Positions 23,822 to 35,866 of a stretch of DNA of 64,000 bases are shown here, piece by piece. Origin of the DNA: Hyperoodon ampullatus (Eukaryota; Chordata; Mammalia; Artiodactyla; Ziphiidae); contig OX457059.1 of NCBI GenBank assembly GCA_949752795.1, positions 173,860,242 through 173,924,241 on the forward strand. The letters are read 5' to 3'. The translations under genes and the position numbers were made by a program. The notes below the pieces were generated by a model. It was not told the origin of the DNA, made no database searches, and worked only from the letters and a program-made list of their open reading frames with translations. Each line of letters opens with the position of its first letter. The stretch's first letter is position 1.

Positions 23822-24362
23822 TCCGTATATATACATTAAAAGAATACATATACTCTCTATATATACTATATAGAATACAGTGTACAATATACATTATATA
23901 TTATAGAATACTACAATGATGAATATATGAGTATATGTGTGATGTGGTTTGCATATAAAAGAAATATGTCCTATATATTTTATAACACTACGGTGACTAC
24001 CAAGAGTGCATGCATGCGTGTGTGAGGGGGGTTGTATGTAGAATACATGCATGCATGTATTCCCTCTATATAGAATAATATCTATTCTTTATATATAACA
24101 AATATATATTCTATATATTAAAGAATACTACAGCAATGAATATGTGAGCCTATGTGTGCATGTGGCTTGTGTATAGAATATATATAGTCTATATATAAAT
24201 ATATATATATGTATACAGAATATATCTATGTTCTCTCCATATGTTATGTAGAATATATACATTATGTATTATAGAATATTGCAATGATCAATATCTGAGT
24301 TGTGTGTTGTGGTTTGCATGTATAAGACATGTCCTATATATTATAGAACTACAGTGATTACT
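23760..24362. repeat. Degenerate AT-rich long-period tandem repeat
   Basis: Three related blocks recur: 23906-24000, 24123-24196 and 24274-24360. Each starts with 'gaata(c/t)t(a/g)c' and contains 'gaatatatgagtatatgtgt'-like and 'gtggtttgcat'-like words. Two of them also contain 'atgtcctatatatt' and an 'actacggtgactac'-like end. Spacings are about 217 and 151 bp. Between blocks are variants of 'tatagaatatatacattat'. A pure (TA)n lies at 23781-23819. Confidence 0.7.
23781..23819. repeat. (TA)n microsatellite
   Basis: This is an uninterrupted TA run of about 19 units at the left side of the degenerate AT-rich repeat. Confidence 0.98.
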
Positions 24363-24394
24363 GAGAGAGAGAGAGAGAGTGTGTGTGTGTGTGC
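24363..24394. repeat. (GA)n(GT)n compound microsatellite
   Basis: About eight GA units run directly into about seven GT units. Confidence 0.95.
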
Positions 24395-27300
24395 ACACTA
24401 TTGTATCCATCACTCTAGTATTGAAGTTTTCACAGACTGTGAAAGCTTCGGAACTCTCTTTCTCAACAACAAATTTTAACCAAATGGATGTTGTCACTGT
24501 TTGAAGCTGTGAGGAAAGAGAAATATTTGCAGCTGAGAACGTACCATTTCTGCGAGCATGTCGATTTGGTTTTCAAGAGCAAGAGAAAACGATACTCTTT
24601 TGCTATGGTGTGTGTGTGCCTGCACTAATTTTAAAAATCACGTCTCAGGTCAGTTTAGAAAATCACCGATGGAGTTGGGAGCAGCACTGTCCTGTCAGGT
24701 GCAGTTTCTCACCTGGCGCCGGGCTAGAGATAGACAGCAGACACGCAGGGGGTGCCCCAATCCCAGCTCACCTGGCACGTGTGGGCCACCCAGGGGACCC
24801 CCATGACTGCAGCATGAGTGGTATGTCCTTGATCTCTGTGCCCAATTGAAGCCAGTGGCTTTACTGATACTGACAGGTGATTCCTTTAGAAAGAAGTTTT
24901 GATGTCTATGGAATGCACAACCCTGTAGCAGAAATTAACCAACCGCAATCTCACTACCTCACAGAATTTACAGAACACCTTACCAAGGCTCTACAAACAT
25001 CAGACCATGTGACAGCACAGACTTACAGATATTACCCCTGAGAATGCTTAGTCAGTGATGTTTGTGAAAAATAGCTGGGAAGCACTGACGTAATAAAGTG
25101 AACTTTTAAATGAGTGGTTTCTAAGGAGAAAAAGGGACACAAGCGTGTCTGGCCTTGAGCAAAGCCTCCGGCTGCCGTGTCCTCAGAGGAGCCAGACCCC
25201 ACACGAGCCTCCTTCTTGGGGTCAGCAGGTGAGACCAAGGGACAGAGGGGAGGCCAGCACTGCTCTTGCCTCGGGGGACCGGGGTCTGTTCTCAGAAGCA
25301 GGGCACCTGTGGCGGGTACCCACCGTCATTCTGAGACCATGATGCGGCTGCTTTGATGGCTTTACTGACAAAACACTGGCTCCCAGAGGTTCATTGTAAG
25401 AAGCAAGATGGCAGCAGTATATCTCCCCGGGGGCCACCTCGTGAATGATGCTGACCCATCCCCATCGATGCCCCAGTGCCCAAATTCATCACCTCAGAAG
25501 GCCCATTTAACCTTCATCAGGTTGGTAGAAATCCAGATACCAACCTCAAGCCACTCTCCTCATTCTCAATAGCATAAACCAAAGCATCTTTAATTCCTCA
25601 TTTAAGCATCATTCAATATGGCCTTGTCTTCTATTTTTCCAAGGACAGAAAAATTCCAGCAAAATGCTTTAGAGAATATTTTAAAATTCTGTATCACAAG
25701 AAGCAGGGTGGAGCCTGCTTTACTTTACCTTGTTTGACTTAACCCCTCCAGTAAGATAATCATAAATGGAATTTTAAGAAATGCCCCATGCATGAAAGAG
25801 GTGGTTAAACTAAGTCGTCTCCCCAAGCCCTGTTTGTCTGACACTAAGCACTGAAATATGCTTTAACAGAACAACCTTGGCTCCAGGGTGCAGGTAGTGG
25901 TTAGGTGTGACAGAGGGTCACAGAGAGAAAATCAGAAACACTGAGCAGGGACCTGGAAACACCGTGGAAGGTTCCAGGCTGGGGCTCGGTATTTGGGAGA
26001 ATTTGCCAAGGGCGGCCAGTGGGGCTGGACAGCCTGCTCCCCCCGTGGACTTTTCAGAGACCTTCTCACCCAATGCCCCGACACCTCCTTCTGTTCACGA
26101 TCCCAGAAACCGCCGCCCTGACCCCATCACAACAATTCTGCCTTGTCCCGGGAAACTCTTGTTCCATTCTGGGGAAGATCCCACCTTCTGTTCCCGTTGG
26201 AGGGTTGGCAGCTCCTCTGTATGCCCCCCCTGTCAGGGATGTTTGCCTTTTTAAAAGGGCAGCAATGCCTTGGTCCAAGGGAACGGATTTCAGGCCAAGA
26301 GACCAATGGGCCTAGACTCTCTGGGCCCCGGTGTTCCTGGGCGCCCCACAAATCGGGCCTTATGAGGACAAACACACTTGGCGGAGGGCGACAAACGGGC
26401 ATCTAAGGGGGCGGCCGGCTTGGGACAACACACATGTAAAGGGAAGCAGGCTCCAGGGATGAATTTGGAAGATGCAGTCAGGAGGTGGGACTTGGGGACC
26501 GAGCCACACAACGGGAGAGATGCTTCTGTTCTGCGGAGGTTTGTGAAACGTTTCTGATCCTTAGGGTGTTACCATAACAGCGGCAGCAAATGAACTAAAC
26601 TTCACATCATCATTAACTAATGGGCATCGGTTCCCACCTCGCTGGGGATTGGTTGGGGATTCCCGCACAGGAGCAGCTCAGAGGGAAGACTGAGTGGCTT
26701 TGGCAAAGTAAAAATACGTTCCTTCCTGGCTCTCCTCCCCAAGCCCGGTCCCTCCCCAGTGCACCTGATTAAGCAAAGTCAGGAGAGGTCAGTGGTCAGT
26801 GTCCATTGTCCTAAGTCCTGGGCAGAGAATGTACAGTGTCAGCACCAAGAGTTCACGCCAGGCATTCAGAGTGTGGCTGGTAAGGAGAAGTGGCCTGGAC
26901 GACGTTGCACCCCGTCAACTATGCCAGAGCTTACTGTAAACCTGAAGCTGTTGGGTGGCTTCTGTCAGGGTCTGGTGGGTGATCCACAGAGACAATCTCG
27001 ATAGGTTGCAGAACGCAGGGGATGGAGTGGAGAGAGTGGACGTGAATGTGAGCCCCGGAGGAGCAGTGACCCCACGTGCGCTAAGGGGCTCAGAGAGCTG
27101 TGGAGAGCATGTAGGAGCCTGGAGGACAAGGTGAAGGTTACGGTCCTGGCAAGAGCCACCCGCGGAGTTGGGAGCTGCACTGTGCACACCGTGGCTGTTC
27201 CACGCACAGGGCAAGTGCCTGGTGCCTGGTGGCTGGTGCACACCCAGAGCCCATGCTCGGCGCCCTGCACTGCTATATCCTCACACCGGCTGGCGCCAGG

Positions 27301-28446
27301 GCCACCGGGAATCTGAAGGCCAGACTGGGTCTGCTCCCACCTGGCCCTTGACCCAGAGAGCTTCATGGGTAAAGGGACAAGAGCCAGAAACGGAAGAGAT
27401 CCTGTGAGGTTCCTGGCAAGGATAGTGCAGGAACTGGGGACTACTTACAGGTGCCTCTGTGAGACTAGGTGGCCGGAGACACCATTTCCCCACGTGCCTT
27501 GGCCACTCAGAGACCCACCTTCAGGAGCCCCCGAGCTGAAGCCCTGGTGTAGACATGGGCATTTAGTGGCACCACTGTCACCAGGCCCTGGGCAGTGGGC
27601 ATAGACAGAGACCTGGGGAGGAGAGGGCCACCCTGGTGACCCTTCCGGCAGGTGACCAAGAACATTGAGAGCCATGGAAGGTTCCTCCTGGGGTTGCCCA
27701 GAAGCAATTCAGGTGGAGATGCTTTGGGAGGGGAAGGGGCTTCCCTCCTGGGTAAGGGGTGGCCCCGGTGGTGCAAAGGGGCCAGGCTCGGGAGTTAACC
27801 CTAATGCAGTGCATCCCCGTGGTTCAGGCTCCAGCTGAAGGAATCACGAGTGCTTTGTCCAGGCCCTTGTGACCCTAGACAAATAGGCTGCCATCATTAG
27901 GGCTTTCCTGTCCCTCCCTGGGAGGTGTGACCTGCAAGATGTCTGCAGGATGTTTCTGGCCCCATGTGGAGGTCAAAAGCAGGGTTTTCCTTTAGCAGGT
28001 GCATGGACAGCCATGATCAAGGGCCACATGCAGCCTTTCTGGGGAGCTGAGGAAGTTCTGACAAGAAGGAAGCCAGCAGAAAGGAAGCTGGGAGAGAGAA
28101 GGATTGACAGGAAGGACTGGGAATAGGTTAACTCTGGCAGCCCCTACTCTTGGATGAGAAGGTGCCGGAGCCAACCCAAGGCAGCCTTGTCCTTCCTCAC
28201 TGCTCCAGAGAGGATGGAGGCTTCTCATTCTTCCAGGGATGCAGGGAAGACAGGATTTAAAGGGAAAATCATTTTTGGAATGGTGTACTTTTTCTCACAA
28301 TCTCTGAACGTCCCCAGATATCTGCATTCAATTACTTCTGTGTGTGGAAGGGAGAACTGGGCTAACGTACAATTAGGTAATTAAGCAGCCTTCGGTGGGA
28401 TGCACTCCCAGCTTCATAATTCTCAAATATCACCAGAGTGGGTGCC
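24395..28446. other. Long unassigned stretch
   Basis: I find no supported gene, RNA or named repeat in these 4 kb. 24400-25900 is mixed; 25900-28250 is GC-rich, with overlapping ORFs of up to 133 codons and no recognisable domain. A 42-base open segment at 25180-25221 before 'gtgaga' was judged a chance splice-site pair. Confidence 0.35.
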
Positions 28447-28792
28447 TGCTATGGACTGAAATTGTCCCCCCAAAAGTCACGTGCAGCAGCCCTAGTCCCC
28501 AGTGTGGTGGTATCAGGAGATGGGCCTCGGGGTGATTAGGTCATGAGGGTGCAGCCCTCATGGATGGGATTAGTGTCCTTATAAGAAAGGACATGAGAGG
28601 CTTGAGCTCTCTCTGCATCATATGAGGACACAGCTAGAAGGTGGCTGTCTGCAAACCAGGAGGTGGGTCTCCAGCGGGAACCGTAATCTTGGACTTCCTG
28701 TCCTTCAGAACTATGAGGAATAAATGTCTGTTGTTTATGTCACTCAGTCTATAGTATTTTTGTTATAGAAGCCCAAGCTGGCAAAGACTGCA
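28447..28792 (+). mobile_element. MLT1A-type MaLR solo LTR
   Basis: The LTR starts TGCTATGGACTGAAATTG, close to the family 5' end. It contains 'gtgattaggtcatgagggtg', 'gattagtgtccttataagaa', 'atatgaggacacagctagaa', the polyadenylation region 'gaggaataaatgtctgttgt' and the end 'ttgttatagaagcccaagct'. It is close to full length (346 bp) and less diverged than the others. Confidence 0.92.
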
Positions 28793-30004
28793 CCCCAGAG
28801 AACCAGGATTACCTTGGGGTCCTGCTCCACCATCCTCCTCTGTGTAGGTATTATCTCTCACAGGGTGATACCAGTGGTGACCCAGAAAAAGGACCCTGTG
28901 ATGTGACATTAGTAAACTTAGAAAAGTGAGAATTTTCTTAGTGGCAGTGGTACCAGGTCCTGTGTGGGTAAGAGGACAAATTCCTCGACTTACGCTTTTT
29001 TCCACTCCCCTCTCATCATAACTATTCCTAAATTCAATTTGTGTTGTTTATCTTCCCCTGTTGAATGTTTACATGTCAGTCCAGTTTTTTTTTTTTTAAA
29101 CAGCATAAAAAATACGCAAAGAAACGAGTTCCAGGAGGACTTCTTGAAATACATGTAGGACGTGAAATTACAGAGTTGTTGCACATCAGAAAAAGTTCCA
29201 AACACCAAATAGCTTGTGCCTCATTCAGGACTGTGATCCTCCCTGGCTGGGAACATGCACATGCGTGATCCAGTGGGCAGGGTACCTCTGTTCTTCAAAT
29301 TGTTTAAATGTTACTCTGAAAAAGCAACAACAATCATGTTTACCACATTTTGTAAAAAAAAAAAAAAAAGCTAAGTTTGATCTAATGGATCCCTGTAAAT
29401 AGCCACTGGAAGAAAATTACTTTCTCAATTTTCACAGGAACCACCATGAAGCCTGGGGTGGGATGGCCATGTGTAGTGTGAGACCTCCCTTGATACAGGG
29501 GGATTTTCTCCTCTGGAAGAGGAAGAGCAGCATGGGATTAGAAGGCATTGATTTGTCCTCTTTGCTGTCAGGCACAACATTGCTTTTGATAAGAACAGTA
29601 GAAACGTAAACTAGTTTACACAACCAAGGGTATATTTTGGTGCTGGTAAGTGAGGAGTCCTTGGGTACATGGGCTTCAGGAACAGCTGGATCCAGGAACT
29701 CCAACTGTGAACCAAGAGGCACTGTCTCTTTCTCACTGTGATCTAGATCTGTCTTCTTCTGCAATGTTTCATTCTCAGGTAAGATCTCCCACCTGTTGGA
29801 AAACATTGCCCCCGACCCCTCCCAGATTGTATTTCTATCATCTGCAGTGATTCTAAGAAAAGAGTGTTCAGATCAGCCTGGGTCAGGTTGTGTGCATCCC
29901 TGAACCAGTCTCTCTGGTCAGGGAAGTACAAATGGCCATGTGGAGTCATGCAGGAGTCAGACCCACTAGGAATAGTGCGGCAATGGGTAGCAGGGGTAGG
30001 AGTT
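28793..30004. other. Unassigned DNA
   Basis: No gene was seen. A T-run lies at 29087-29098 and an A-run at 29354-29369. A 124-codon minus-strand ORF (29432-29806) has no recognised similarity. A short open segment ending at a donor-like 'caggtaagat' (29776) is not convincing. Confidence 0.35.
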
Positions 30005-30500
30005 GTGGTGAGCTGAGTGATGGGCCTCCCAAGATGCCAGCCCTAGTTCCCGGAGCCTGTGGGTATGTGGCCTCCCATGGCAAAAGGACTCTGAAGATGT
30101 GAGTAAGTTAGGGACCTTGAGGTTATACTAGGTTTTCTGGGTGGGTCCAATGTCATCTTAGGGCTCCCATAAGAGGGAGGCGGGGGTGTCAGAGTGAGAG
30201 AGAGAAGACATGAGGACAGAAGCAGAGGTCACAAAGGAGAGAAGATGCCGGGCTGCTGGCTTTGGAGCTGGAGGAGGGGCTGCAGACCAAGGAGTGTGGG
30301 TGCCCCTGGAACCTGGACAGGGCAGGAGATGAATTCTGCCCTCGGAGCCTCCAGAAGGAGCGGGCCCTGCCAACAGCTTGACTTTACCTTTTGAAACTGA
30401 TTTGGGAATTCTAACCTCCGAACTGTACGCTAACAAATGTGTGCTGTTCTAATCCACGGGTCTCTGGTAACCTGTCACAGGAGCCGCTGGAAATTAACAC
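30005..30500 (+). mobile_element. MLT1-type MaLR solo LTR, degenerate
   Basis: The order of landmarks fits the family: 'ccctagttcccggagcctgt', 'tatgtggcctcccatggcaa', 'aaggactctgaagatgtgag', 'ggtgggtccaatgtcatctt', 'agaagacatgaggacagaag' and a 3' part with 'gtgtgctgttctaatccac'. The polyadenylation signal has been lost. Confidence 0.7.
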
Positions 30501-30544
30501 AGTAACAACATTAATGACCACACCAAGTAACACGCTTGGAGAAC

Positions 30545-30700
30545 TCACTCCATGCCGAATACGCTTCTCTAGACCGGGTTACTTCTCCGGTGACCCCACA
30601 GGGTAGAGCTCCACTTCACGGGTGAGGAAACAGACACAGAGGGAGGGGGTGACATGCCCAGGGTCACACATTAATGTCCAGAGGCCACCCCCTCTGGAGG
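30545..30700 (-). mobile_element. MIR, reversed
   Basis: The plus strand reads 'cacgggtgaggaaacagaca' and 'ggtgacatgcccagggtcac', the reverse complement of the MIR core ('gtgaccttgggcaagtcact', 'cctcagtttcctcatctgt'). Confidence 0.65.
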
Positions 30701-32551
30701 GGCGCTCACAGGATCAAGCTGTCTTAGGAGAGCAGGTGGCAGGGAGGTGGTCACACAAACCAGAGCGGACTTGCCTGACCTCCGAAGAGCAGCCTGGGCT
30801 GAGGCACAAGTCCACTACCAGCCATACCGGGCCCCATGGGTTAGGAACAGAGGCCGCAGGAGCTAGACATTCACCTCAGGAGGGGCCAGAACGAAGGTGG
30901 CTAGCTGCCTCTCAGCTCAGCAGGCTCACCCCATCTCTCACACACTGCATTCTGAGCACAGCGTCCACGAGCTCCGTGTGCGAAGGACACTCTAATTCTG
31001 CTGTGATGTGTAGAACCTTAAAATTCACTGGCTAAACTATTGTAAGAGAACCATGAAAGTATACAGCCATCTCTTTGAGAAACTCAGTAGCTTGACAATG
31101 CGTATTTCCCCCAAATAAATGGACACCACGTATGGGCACCAGAACTTACACAAGAGTAAACTCTCTGAAGAAAATCTAAACATTTTTTTCTTGAATCAGT
31201 GTTGCCTAGACGTGTTCTAGAAGAGCTTTTAGCTCTTTTTAGTCAATCTTGCACTCACCCAAATGAGAATTTCACCAAATCCAAGTGCACGCTGCTCAGA
31301 GAGGTAAGGAAATAAAGGAAAGCTGAGCCTGTGTGACCCTTAATTGTTCCATTTTTTCTTTGCTACAACAGCATCTCGGCTCTCCAGCTGGAGGCCCCAC
31401 CTCATCTTCTGAAGTTCTGGAAGTCAACTTCATTCAATAAGTTGTCGCTGCTCTGCAAGCCTGGTCAGCGAAGGTGAGGGACCGGGCTCTCCCTGCACGT
31501 CCATCGTCTTAACATCCAGAATCCGTACGCTGAGCCGTGCACCTCCTTAATGCAGAGTCTGCGCTTCTTAGAGGGAATCTCCCCATCAGCGCTGCCCATG
31601 CCGCAGGGCTCGGGAAGCGCTGGTTGCCGAGCACATGAACAGAAAGAAAACACCGTGATGCTGGCGGCTGTTTGCCACCGAGCCATGCTAATGCTGAAGC
31701 TGAAGATCACAAAGAGCACCCCTACTGATGCTCAGGATCATCTTCGCAGTACGTGGGAGAGAGGCCTTCGAGAGTGTCACCTGAGATCGCAGGTGATCTG
31801 GGGGTCTGGGGACACCTGTGCCACGTCCCAGCACAAAGCGCCTCCCAGGGTCCCAGGTGATTGATTTTCTGATGTGCGTACCCTGATTTCTAGAAGGAAG
31901 TATGGGACAAGGAGAAGTATCAGTCATCGTGAAATGAGGGACCCGGTATTTTGATCTCCATGTACACACTGAACAAAAGCTACATCAACTTCTAGCCTAA
32001 CGAGCAGAAGGGCCTCTTCTTGAGTTTTCACCAGACACGTGAACAGACACAGAGACATGCATCATAGCCTGGGTTCCCAAGTGACACAGGCCACGGAACC
32101 TCGCTGGGTGCCGAGCCACACGTGGGCCCATGTGAGGCGGTGGGTCTGTGCTGGGCTCACGAGCGTGGGGCACCCTCACCTGCCAGCGCTCAGACCAGCT
32201 CCCCTACCTCCGCATCTGCCCACCATGGTCACAGTCCTGGCAGTCCTTCAAGGGTTGTGTTTTTATTCTCTAACAAATGCTCCAATTTACAGAAAATCAT
32301 AACTCAAGTCCATGCAGACATCGGCCCATTCCTCACAAGGAAAATTTATGGCCAACAGGCCTGGTGACAGGGCTTGCATAACACTTGAGGGATGATTTCA
32401 GAGGAAACACGGCTGAGCTCTGGGTCTGCGGCGCGAGAGAGGAATTCATTTACAAGTCCTGCCATAAATGCTCTTTAAAATAATGTCAAGTGGCCTAAGT
32501 GCTCATTCAAGATGAATTTACTCCAACGAGAAAAGTGTCAGTGGGTTGAAA
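30701..32551. other. Unassigned DNA with one weak exon candidate
   Basis: No named repeat was seen. The weak exon candidate at 31372-31473 is listed separately. Confidence 0.4.
31372..31473 (+). CDS. Weak candidate coding exon
   Basis: This segment lies between a strong acceptor ('ccattttttctttgctacaacag') split here as 'attttttctttgctacaaca' plus G, and a good donor (AAG then 'gtgagggacc'). One frame is open: 1 base, 33 codons, 2 bases. It starts ISALQLEAPPH and ends LLCKPGQR. The other two frames have stops. Its phase does not follow directly from the 17414 exon, so at least one further exon would be needed. I do not recognise the peptide; a chance occurrence is likely enough. Confidence 0.2.
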
Positions 32552-32600
32552 CCACACACACGCACACACACACGTGCACACACACGCACACACGTGTATA
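32552..32600. repeat. (CA)n microsatellite with CG/GTG interruptions
   Basis: A CA-rich run contains ACGC and ACGTG interruptions. Confidence 0.95.
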
Positions 32601-35188
32601 TAAAAGCCTGAGGAGAGAGAGCTTCACAGCCTGAATATTGGCAGGATCTGGTGCTGTGTGTGTGTCTTTTTCAAAAAGCACAAAAATAAGATTCTAACCG
32701 TAAGACCCATGAGGAAACTGCCTTTAGTTCGCTGAGATAAGTCAATAACTCTGGGGGAGAATTAGCAGTCTCTGGAGCCTTGGTGTGCCTGTGGCTGGAA
32801 TGGGAAAGTGAGTCAGGACTAGAGCCGGGTCTGGGCAAGCAGGCGGAATCTATGAAGAAATCCACCCCTTTCTCCGGGGGACCGGCAGCACCTCCCTCAC
32901 AAAGATGTGGGATTGTCACCTCATTTTGTTCTCCTTGCAGATTTGAAGCAAGTGGGTTCTGGCCCAAGTGGCCGGCCTGAGACCTGTCCCCCCAGGGCAT
33001 TACAGGGTGAGGAGACAGGTCCCCAGAGGCATCGGGGTGGGCTTGTTCTTTTTATCTGGAAGGTCTCTGCATGCGGTGAAGTGATGCATTGTTGCAGCCC
33101 AGCAGACTTGTTAGCCATTTTCCTTTCCTGGATTAAAAAATTGAATTATACACTCAGCCTCGTTACGAAACCTGTAAAGTTTATTAAAGTTTATCGACCA
33201 TGTGTACACACGTCAGGATTTAGCTTCTGTGGCTGCTCTCAAGCTGGAACAGTGAATTAAGAGGCCGCGGCTCGGGTGGACTCCAGCCGAGCTACAGGTA
33301 GCAAAAGTCTCCTTCAATTAGACATAATCATCACTCACAGTCAATAATTGTGCTAAAGGCTGCTTTCAAATCTGTGAGGGATTCGCATTTAATGTACTGA
33401 TTCAGCTTGTCTGAGCCAAATTCACTGTGTACTGAAACCAAAGCAATTTAGTTCTTGCCTACGGCCCTTCTGGCAGTTCATCTAGAGCTCGCACTGTAAG
33501 GACTGTGAGATACAATTTAATCTGAGCCATCTGTGCAAAGACGGCCCCTCTCCTAAATGGAGAGAGATGCAGGGATGGCTAAGCTCTGGTTTTATGGGAA
33601 GAACCAGGCCTTATCTCGCACCTGAAAAATAAAGCATTTAAGATAGAGTAAAAAGCCAAATCAAAAAAAAAAAATTTTTTTTTCCTTGGGTTTATGAAAT
33701 GCACACAGCAGCTCGTAACAGCTTTCCCGCTCTGACCGGCAGAAGACACTTGAGCTGTGATCCCGGGATGAACCATTTAAGGATATTACGCTTATCACTG
33801 GCTGCAGCTGACGGAGGAGATCTTTATTAAATATGAAAGGGAAATGGTTGGTTCTTTGTGAGTTTGCAGAAATATTGAAATGCCTTTATGCACGTTGCTT
33901 GCCTTGTGGTCCTGGAAAACGGCTGTAATATTTATCGTCCACCTCGGGCCTCTTCCAGTGGGTCATGCCCTGGATGGCACCTGAAAGACAAGTCTGGCCT
34001 CTGTTTATCTTACAGCACCGTCCATGGTATTTTGAGGCTCTCCTGACAGTGTTAAAATAATCAGCCAGTCGGTTTCTGGGCCATGTGACTAAACGTGCCA
34101 TTGCTCCAAGCAGGCCCTGTTGTTGAGTTACAACTCTTGTTAATGCGTGAAGACTGTTTTCTTGTTTTTCAAGTGGGACGTGATCACAGAAATACTTAAA
34201 ATGACACATACACAGAGGCAGAGTTGGTATGGCTTGGGAACTTGGTCTACTAGGGTCATAAAGGGAAATTTGGACAGATTTTGGAAGTGCATCTAGGTCC
34301 TCCTAGAATAGCAGAGTCTGTGGGAAAAATGAAATCACACGTGGACTCGGAGGACAAGCCAGGGTCCCTTGGACATGGCCTGCTGCAGTGGGAAGAGCTC
34401 TGGGCAGTGTGGGGATGGCAGGGATGACAGGGCAGGACAGACGCTAGGTGGACACAGCCCAGAGTCAGAGGAAGGCGTGGCCATTTTCTGGTTCATGGGA
34501 TCCAGGGCAAGGTCCTGGAGGACGAAGCACATTTGCCATGTTTAAGCTTAAACTCCCCACTTCACCCAGTGAGGCGTCACATGGATGAGCGGACGATAAT
34601 GAAGCCAGAGACAAGTTCCCCCGTGATGCAGAGGGAGGGACCCTCTGTGCAGAGAACTCGGACAGGATCCCAGGCGCAGCAGTGCAGTCCCCCAAGGGTC
34701 CTGGGCAGAGCGGGGACACTTGGTGCACTCGGGTACAAAGGAGGTGGTGGGATGGGTCCAGCACCCACTGGCACCACACCTACTGTCATCAGGAGTAGAC
34801 ATCACTTGGCTGGTGATACCCTGTCTTGTTCCAGCTGACATTGCAGAGCAACGTCTGTGCATCATCTCACTGATGTACCTGACAACCTGTAAATTGGGAC
34901 AGTTCACAGACTGGGAAACAGGTTGAGGCTGAGACAGGCCAGGGGATGTCTTCCAGTTGATCGGTGGACACAGGACTAGATTCAGATCAGGAGAGCTCAG
35001 GATTCAGTGCAGTGGGACGGAAGGGACTGGCTTCTGGGGACCCCAAGCCCTCTCATCAATGCTCTGGGTGTAAACGCTAAGGGAAACAGTGGCTCTCGGC
35101 TTAGTGCTGGGGTTCAGCCCCTGGTACAGCCATAGCCAGGATTCAGATGTGGGAATACTTCCATCCCGGTTAATAAACACACACCGCT
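32601..35188. other. Unassigned DNA, including a possible conserved block
   Basis: No gene was seen. 33110-33560 is repeat-free and rich in ATTA/TAAT and CAATTA words (see findings). An A12T9 run lies at 33663-33683. 33540-34250 also lacks recognisable repeats. Confidence 0.4.
34855..35025 (-). mobile_element. Possible reversed MIR
   Basis: The plus-strand 'agactgggaaacaggttgag' and the following 'gattcagatcaggag' weakly resemble reversed MIR ('gatgaggaaactgaggctca' ... 'gggatttgaacccagg'). Confidence 0.35.
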
Positions 35189-35866
35189 CAGCAGAGAACA
35201 CACACACACAGGCACACACAGACACACACATAAACATACAGGCACACGTTCATATCACACACATGCACACATATACATGCACACATACCCATGTATAAAC
35301 ACACCTGCACACATACACATAAACATACTGACACACATATAGGCATACACACATATGTATCACATACACACATGCACATCACCTGTGCACACATATACAG
35401 GCACACATATATAAACATGCATACACACACTGACACACAGACACACACATAAACATACAGGCACTTGTTCATATCATACACATGCACACATATACAGACA
35501 CACATACACATATATAAACATACATACACATAAATAAACACACATGCACAATACACATGCATAAACATACTGACACACATATATGCATACACATACATAT
35601 CACACACATAAACATACACATGTGCACATAGATACAGAGACACATATGTAAACATACATGCACATACATAAACACACGTGTATGGACACAGGCACACATA
35701 AGCATACAGGCATATGTGCATATCACACACATGCACACAGAAACACATATAAACATGCATACCCATTCATAAACACACATGCACAGCACACATGCATAAA
35801 CATACAGGCATAAACATACATACACATGCATAAACATACACATGCACGGACATACACACACACCAA
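35189..35866. repeat. CA/TACA-rich tandem array with higher-order units
   Basis: About 680 bp is composed of CACA, CATA, ATAAACATAC and GGCACA words. A longer motif, 'gacacacacataaacataca' plus 'ggcac(ac/tt)gttcatatca', occurs at 35221 and 35440, a 219-bp period. A third, diverged version is at about 35690. The minus-strand Cys/Val/Met-rich ORF across it is a stop-free repeat artefact. Confidence 0.9.
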
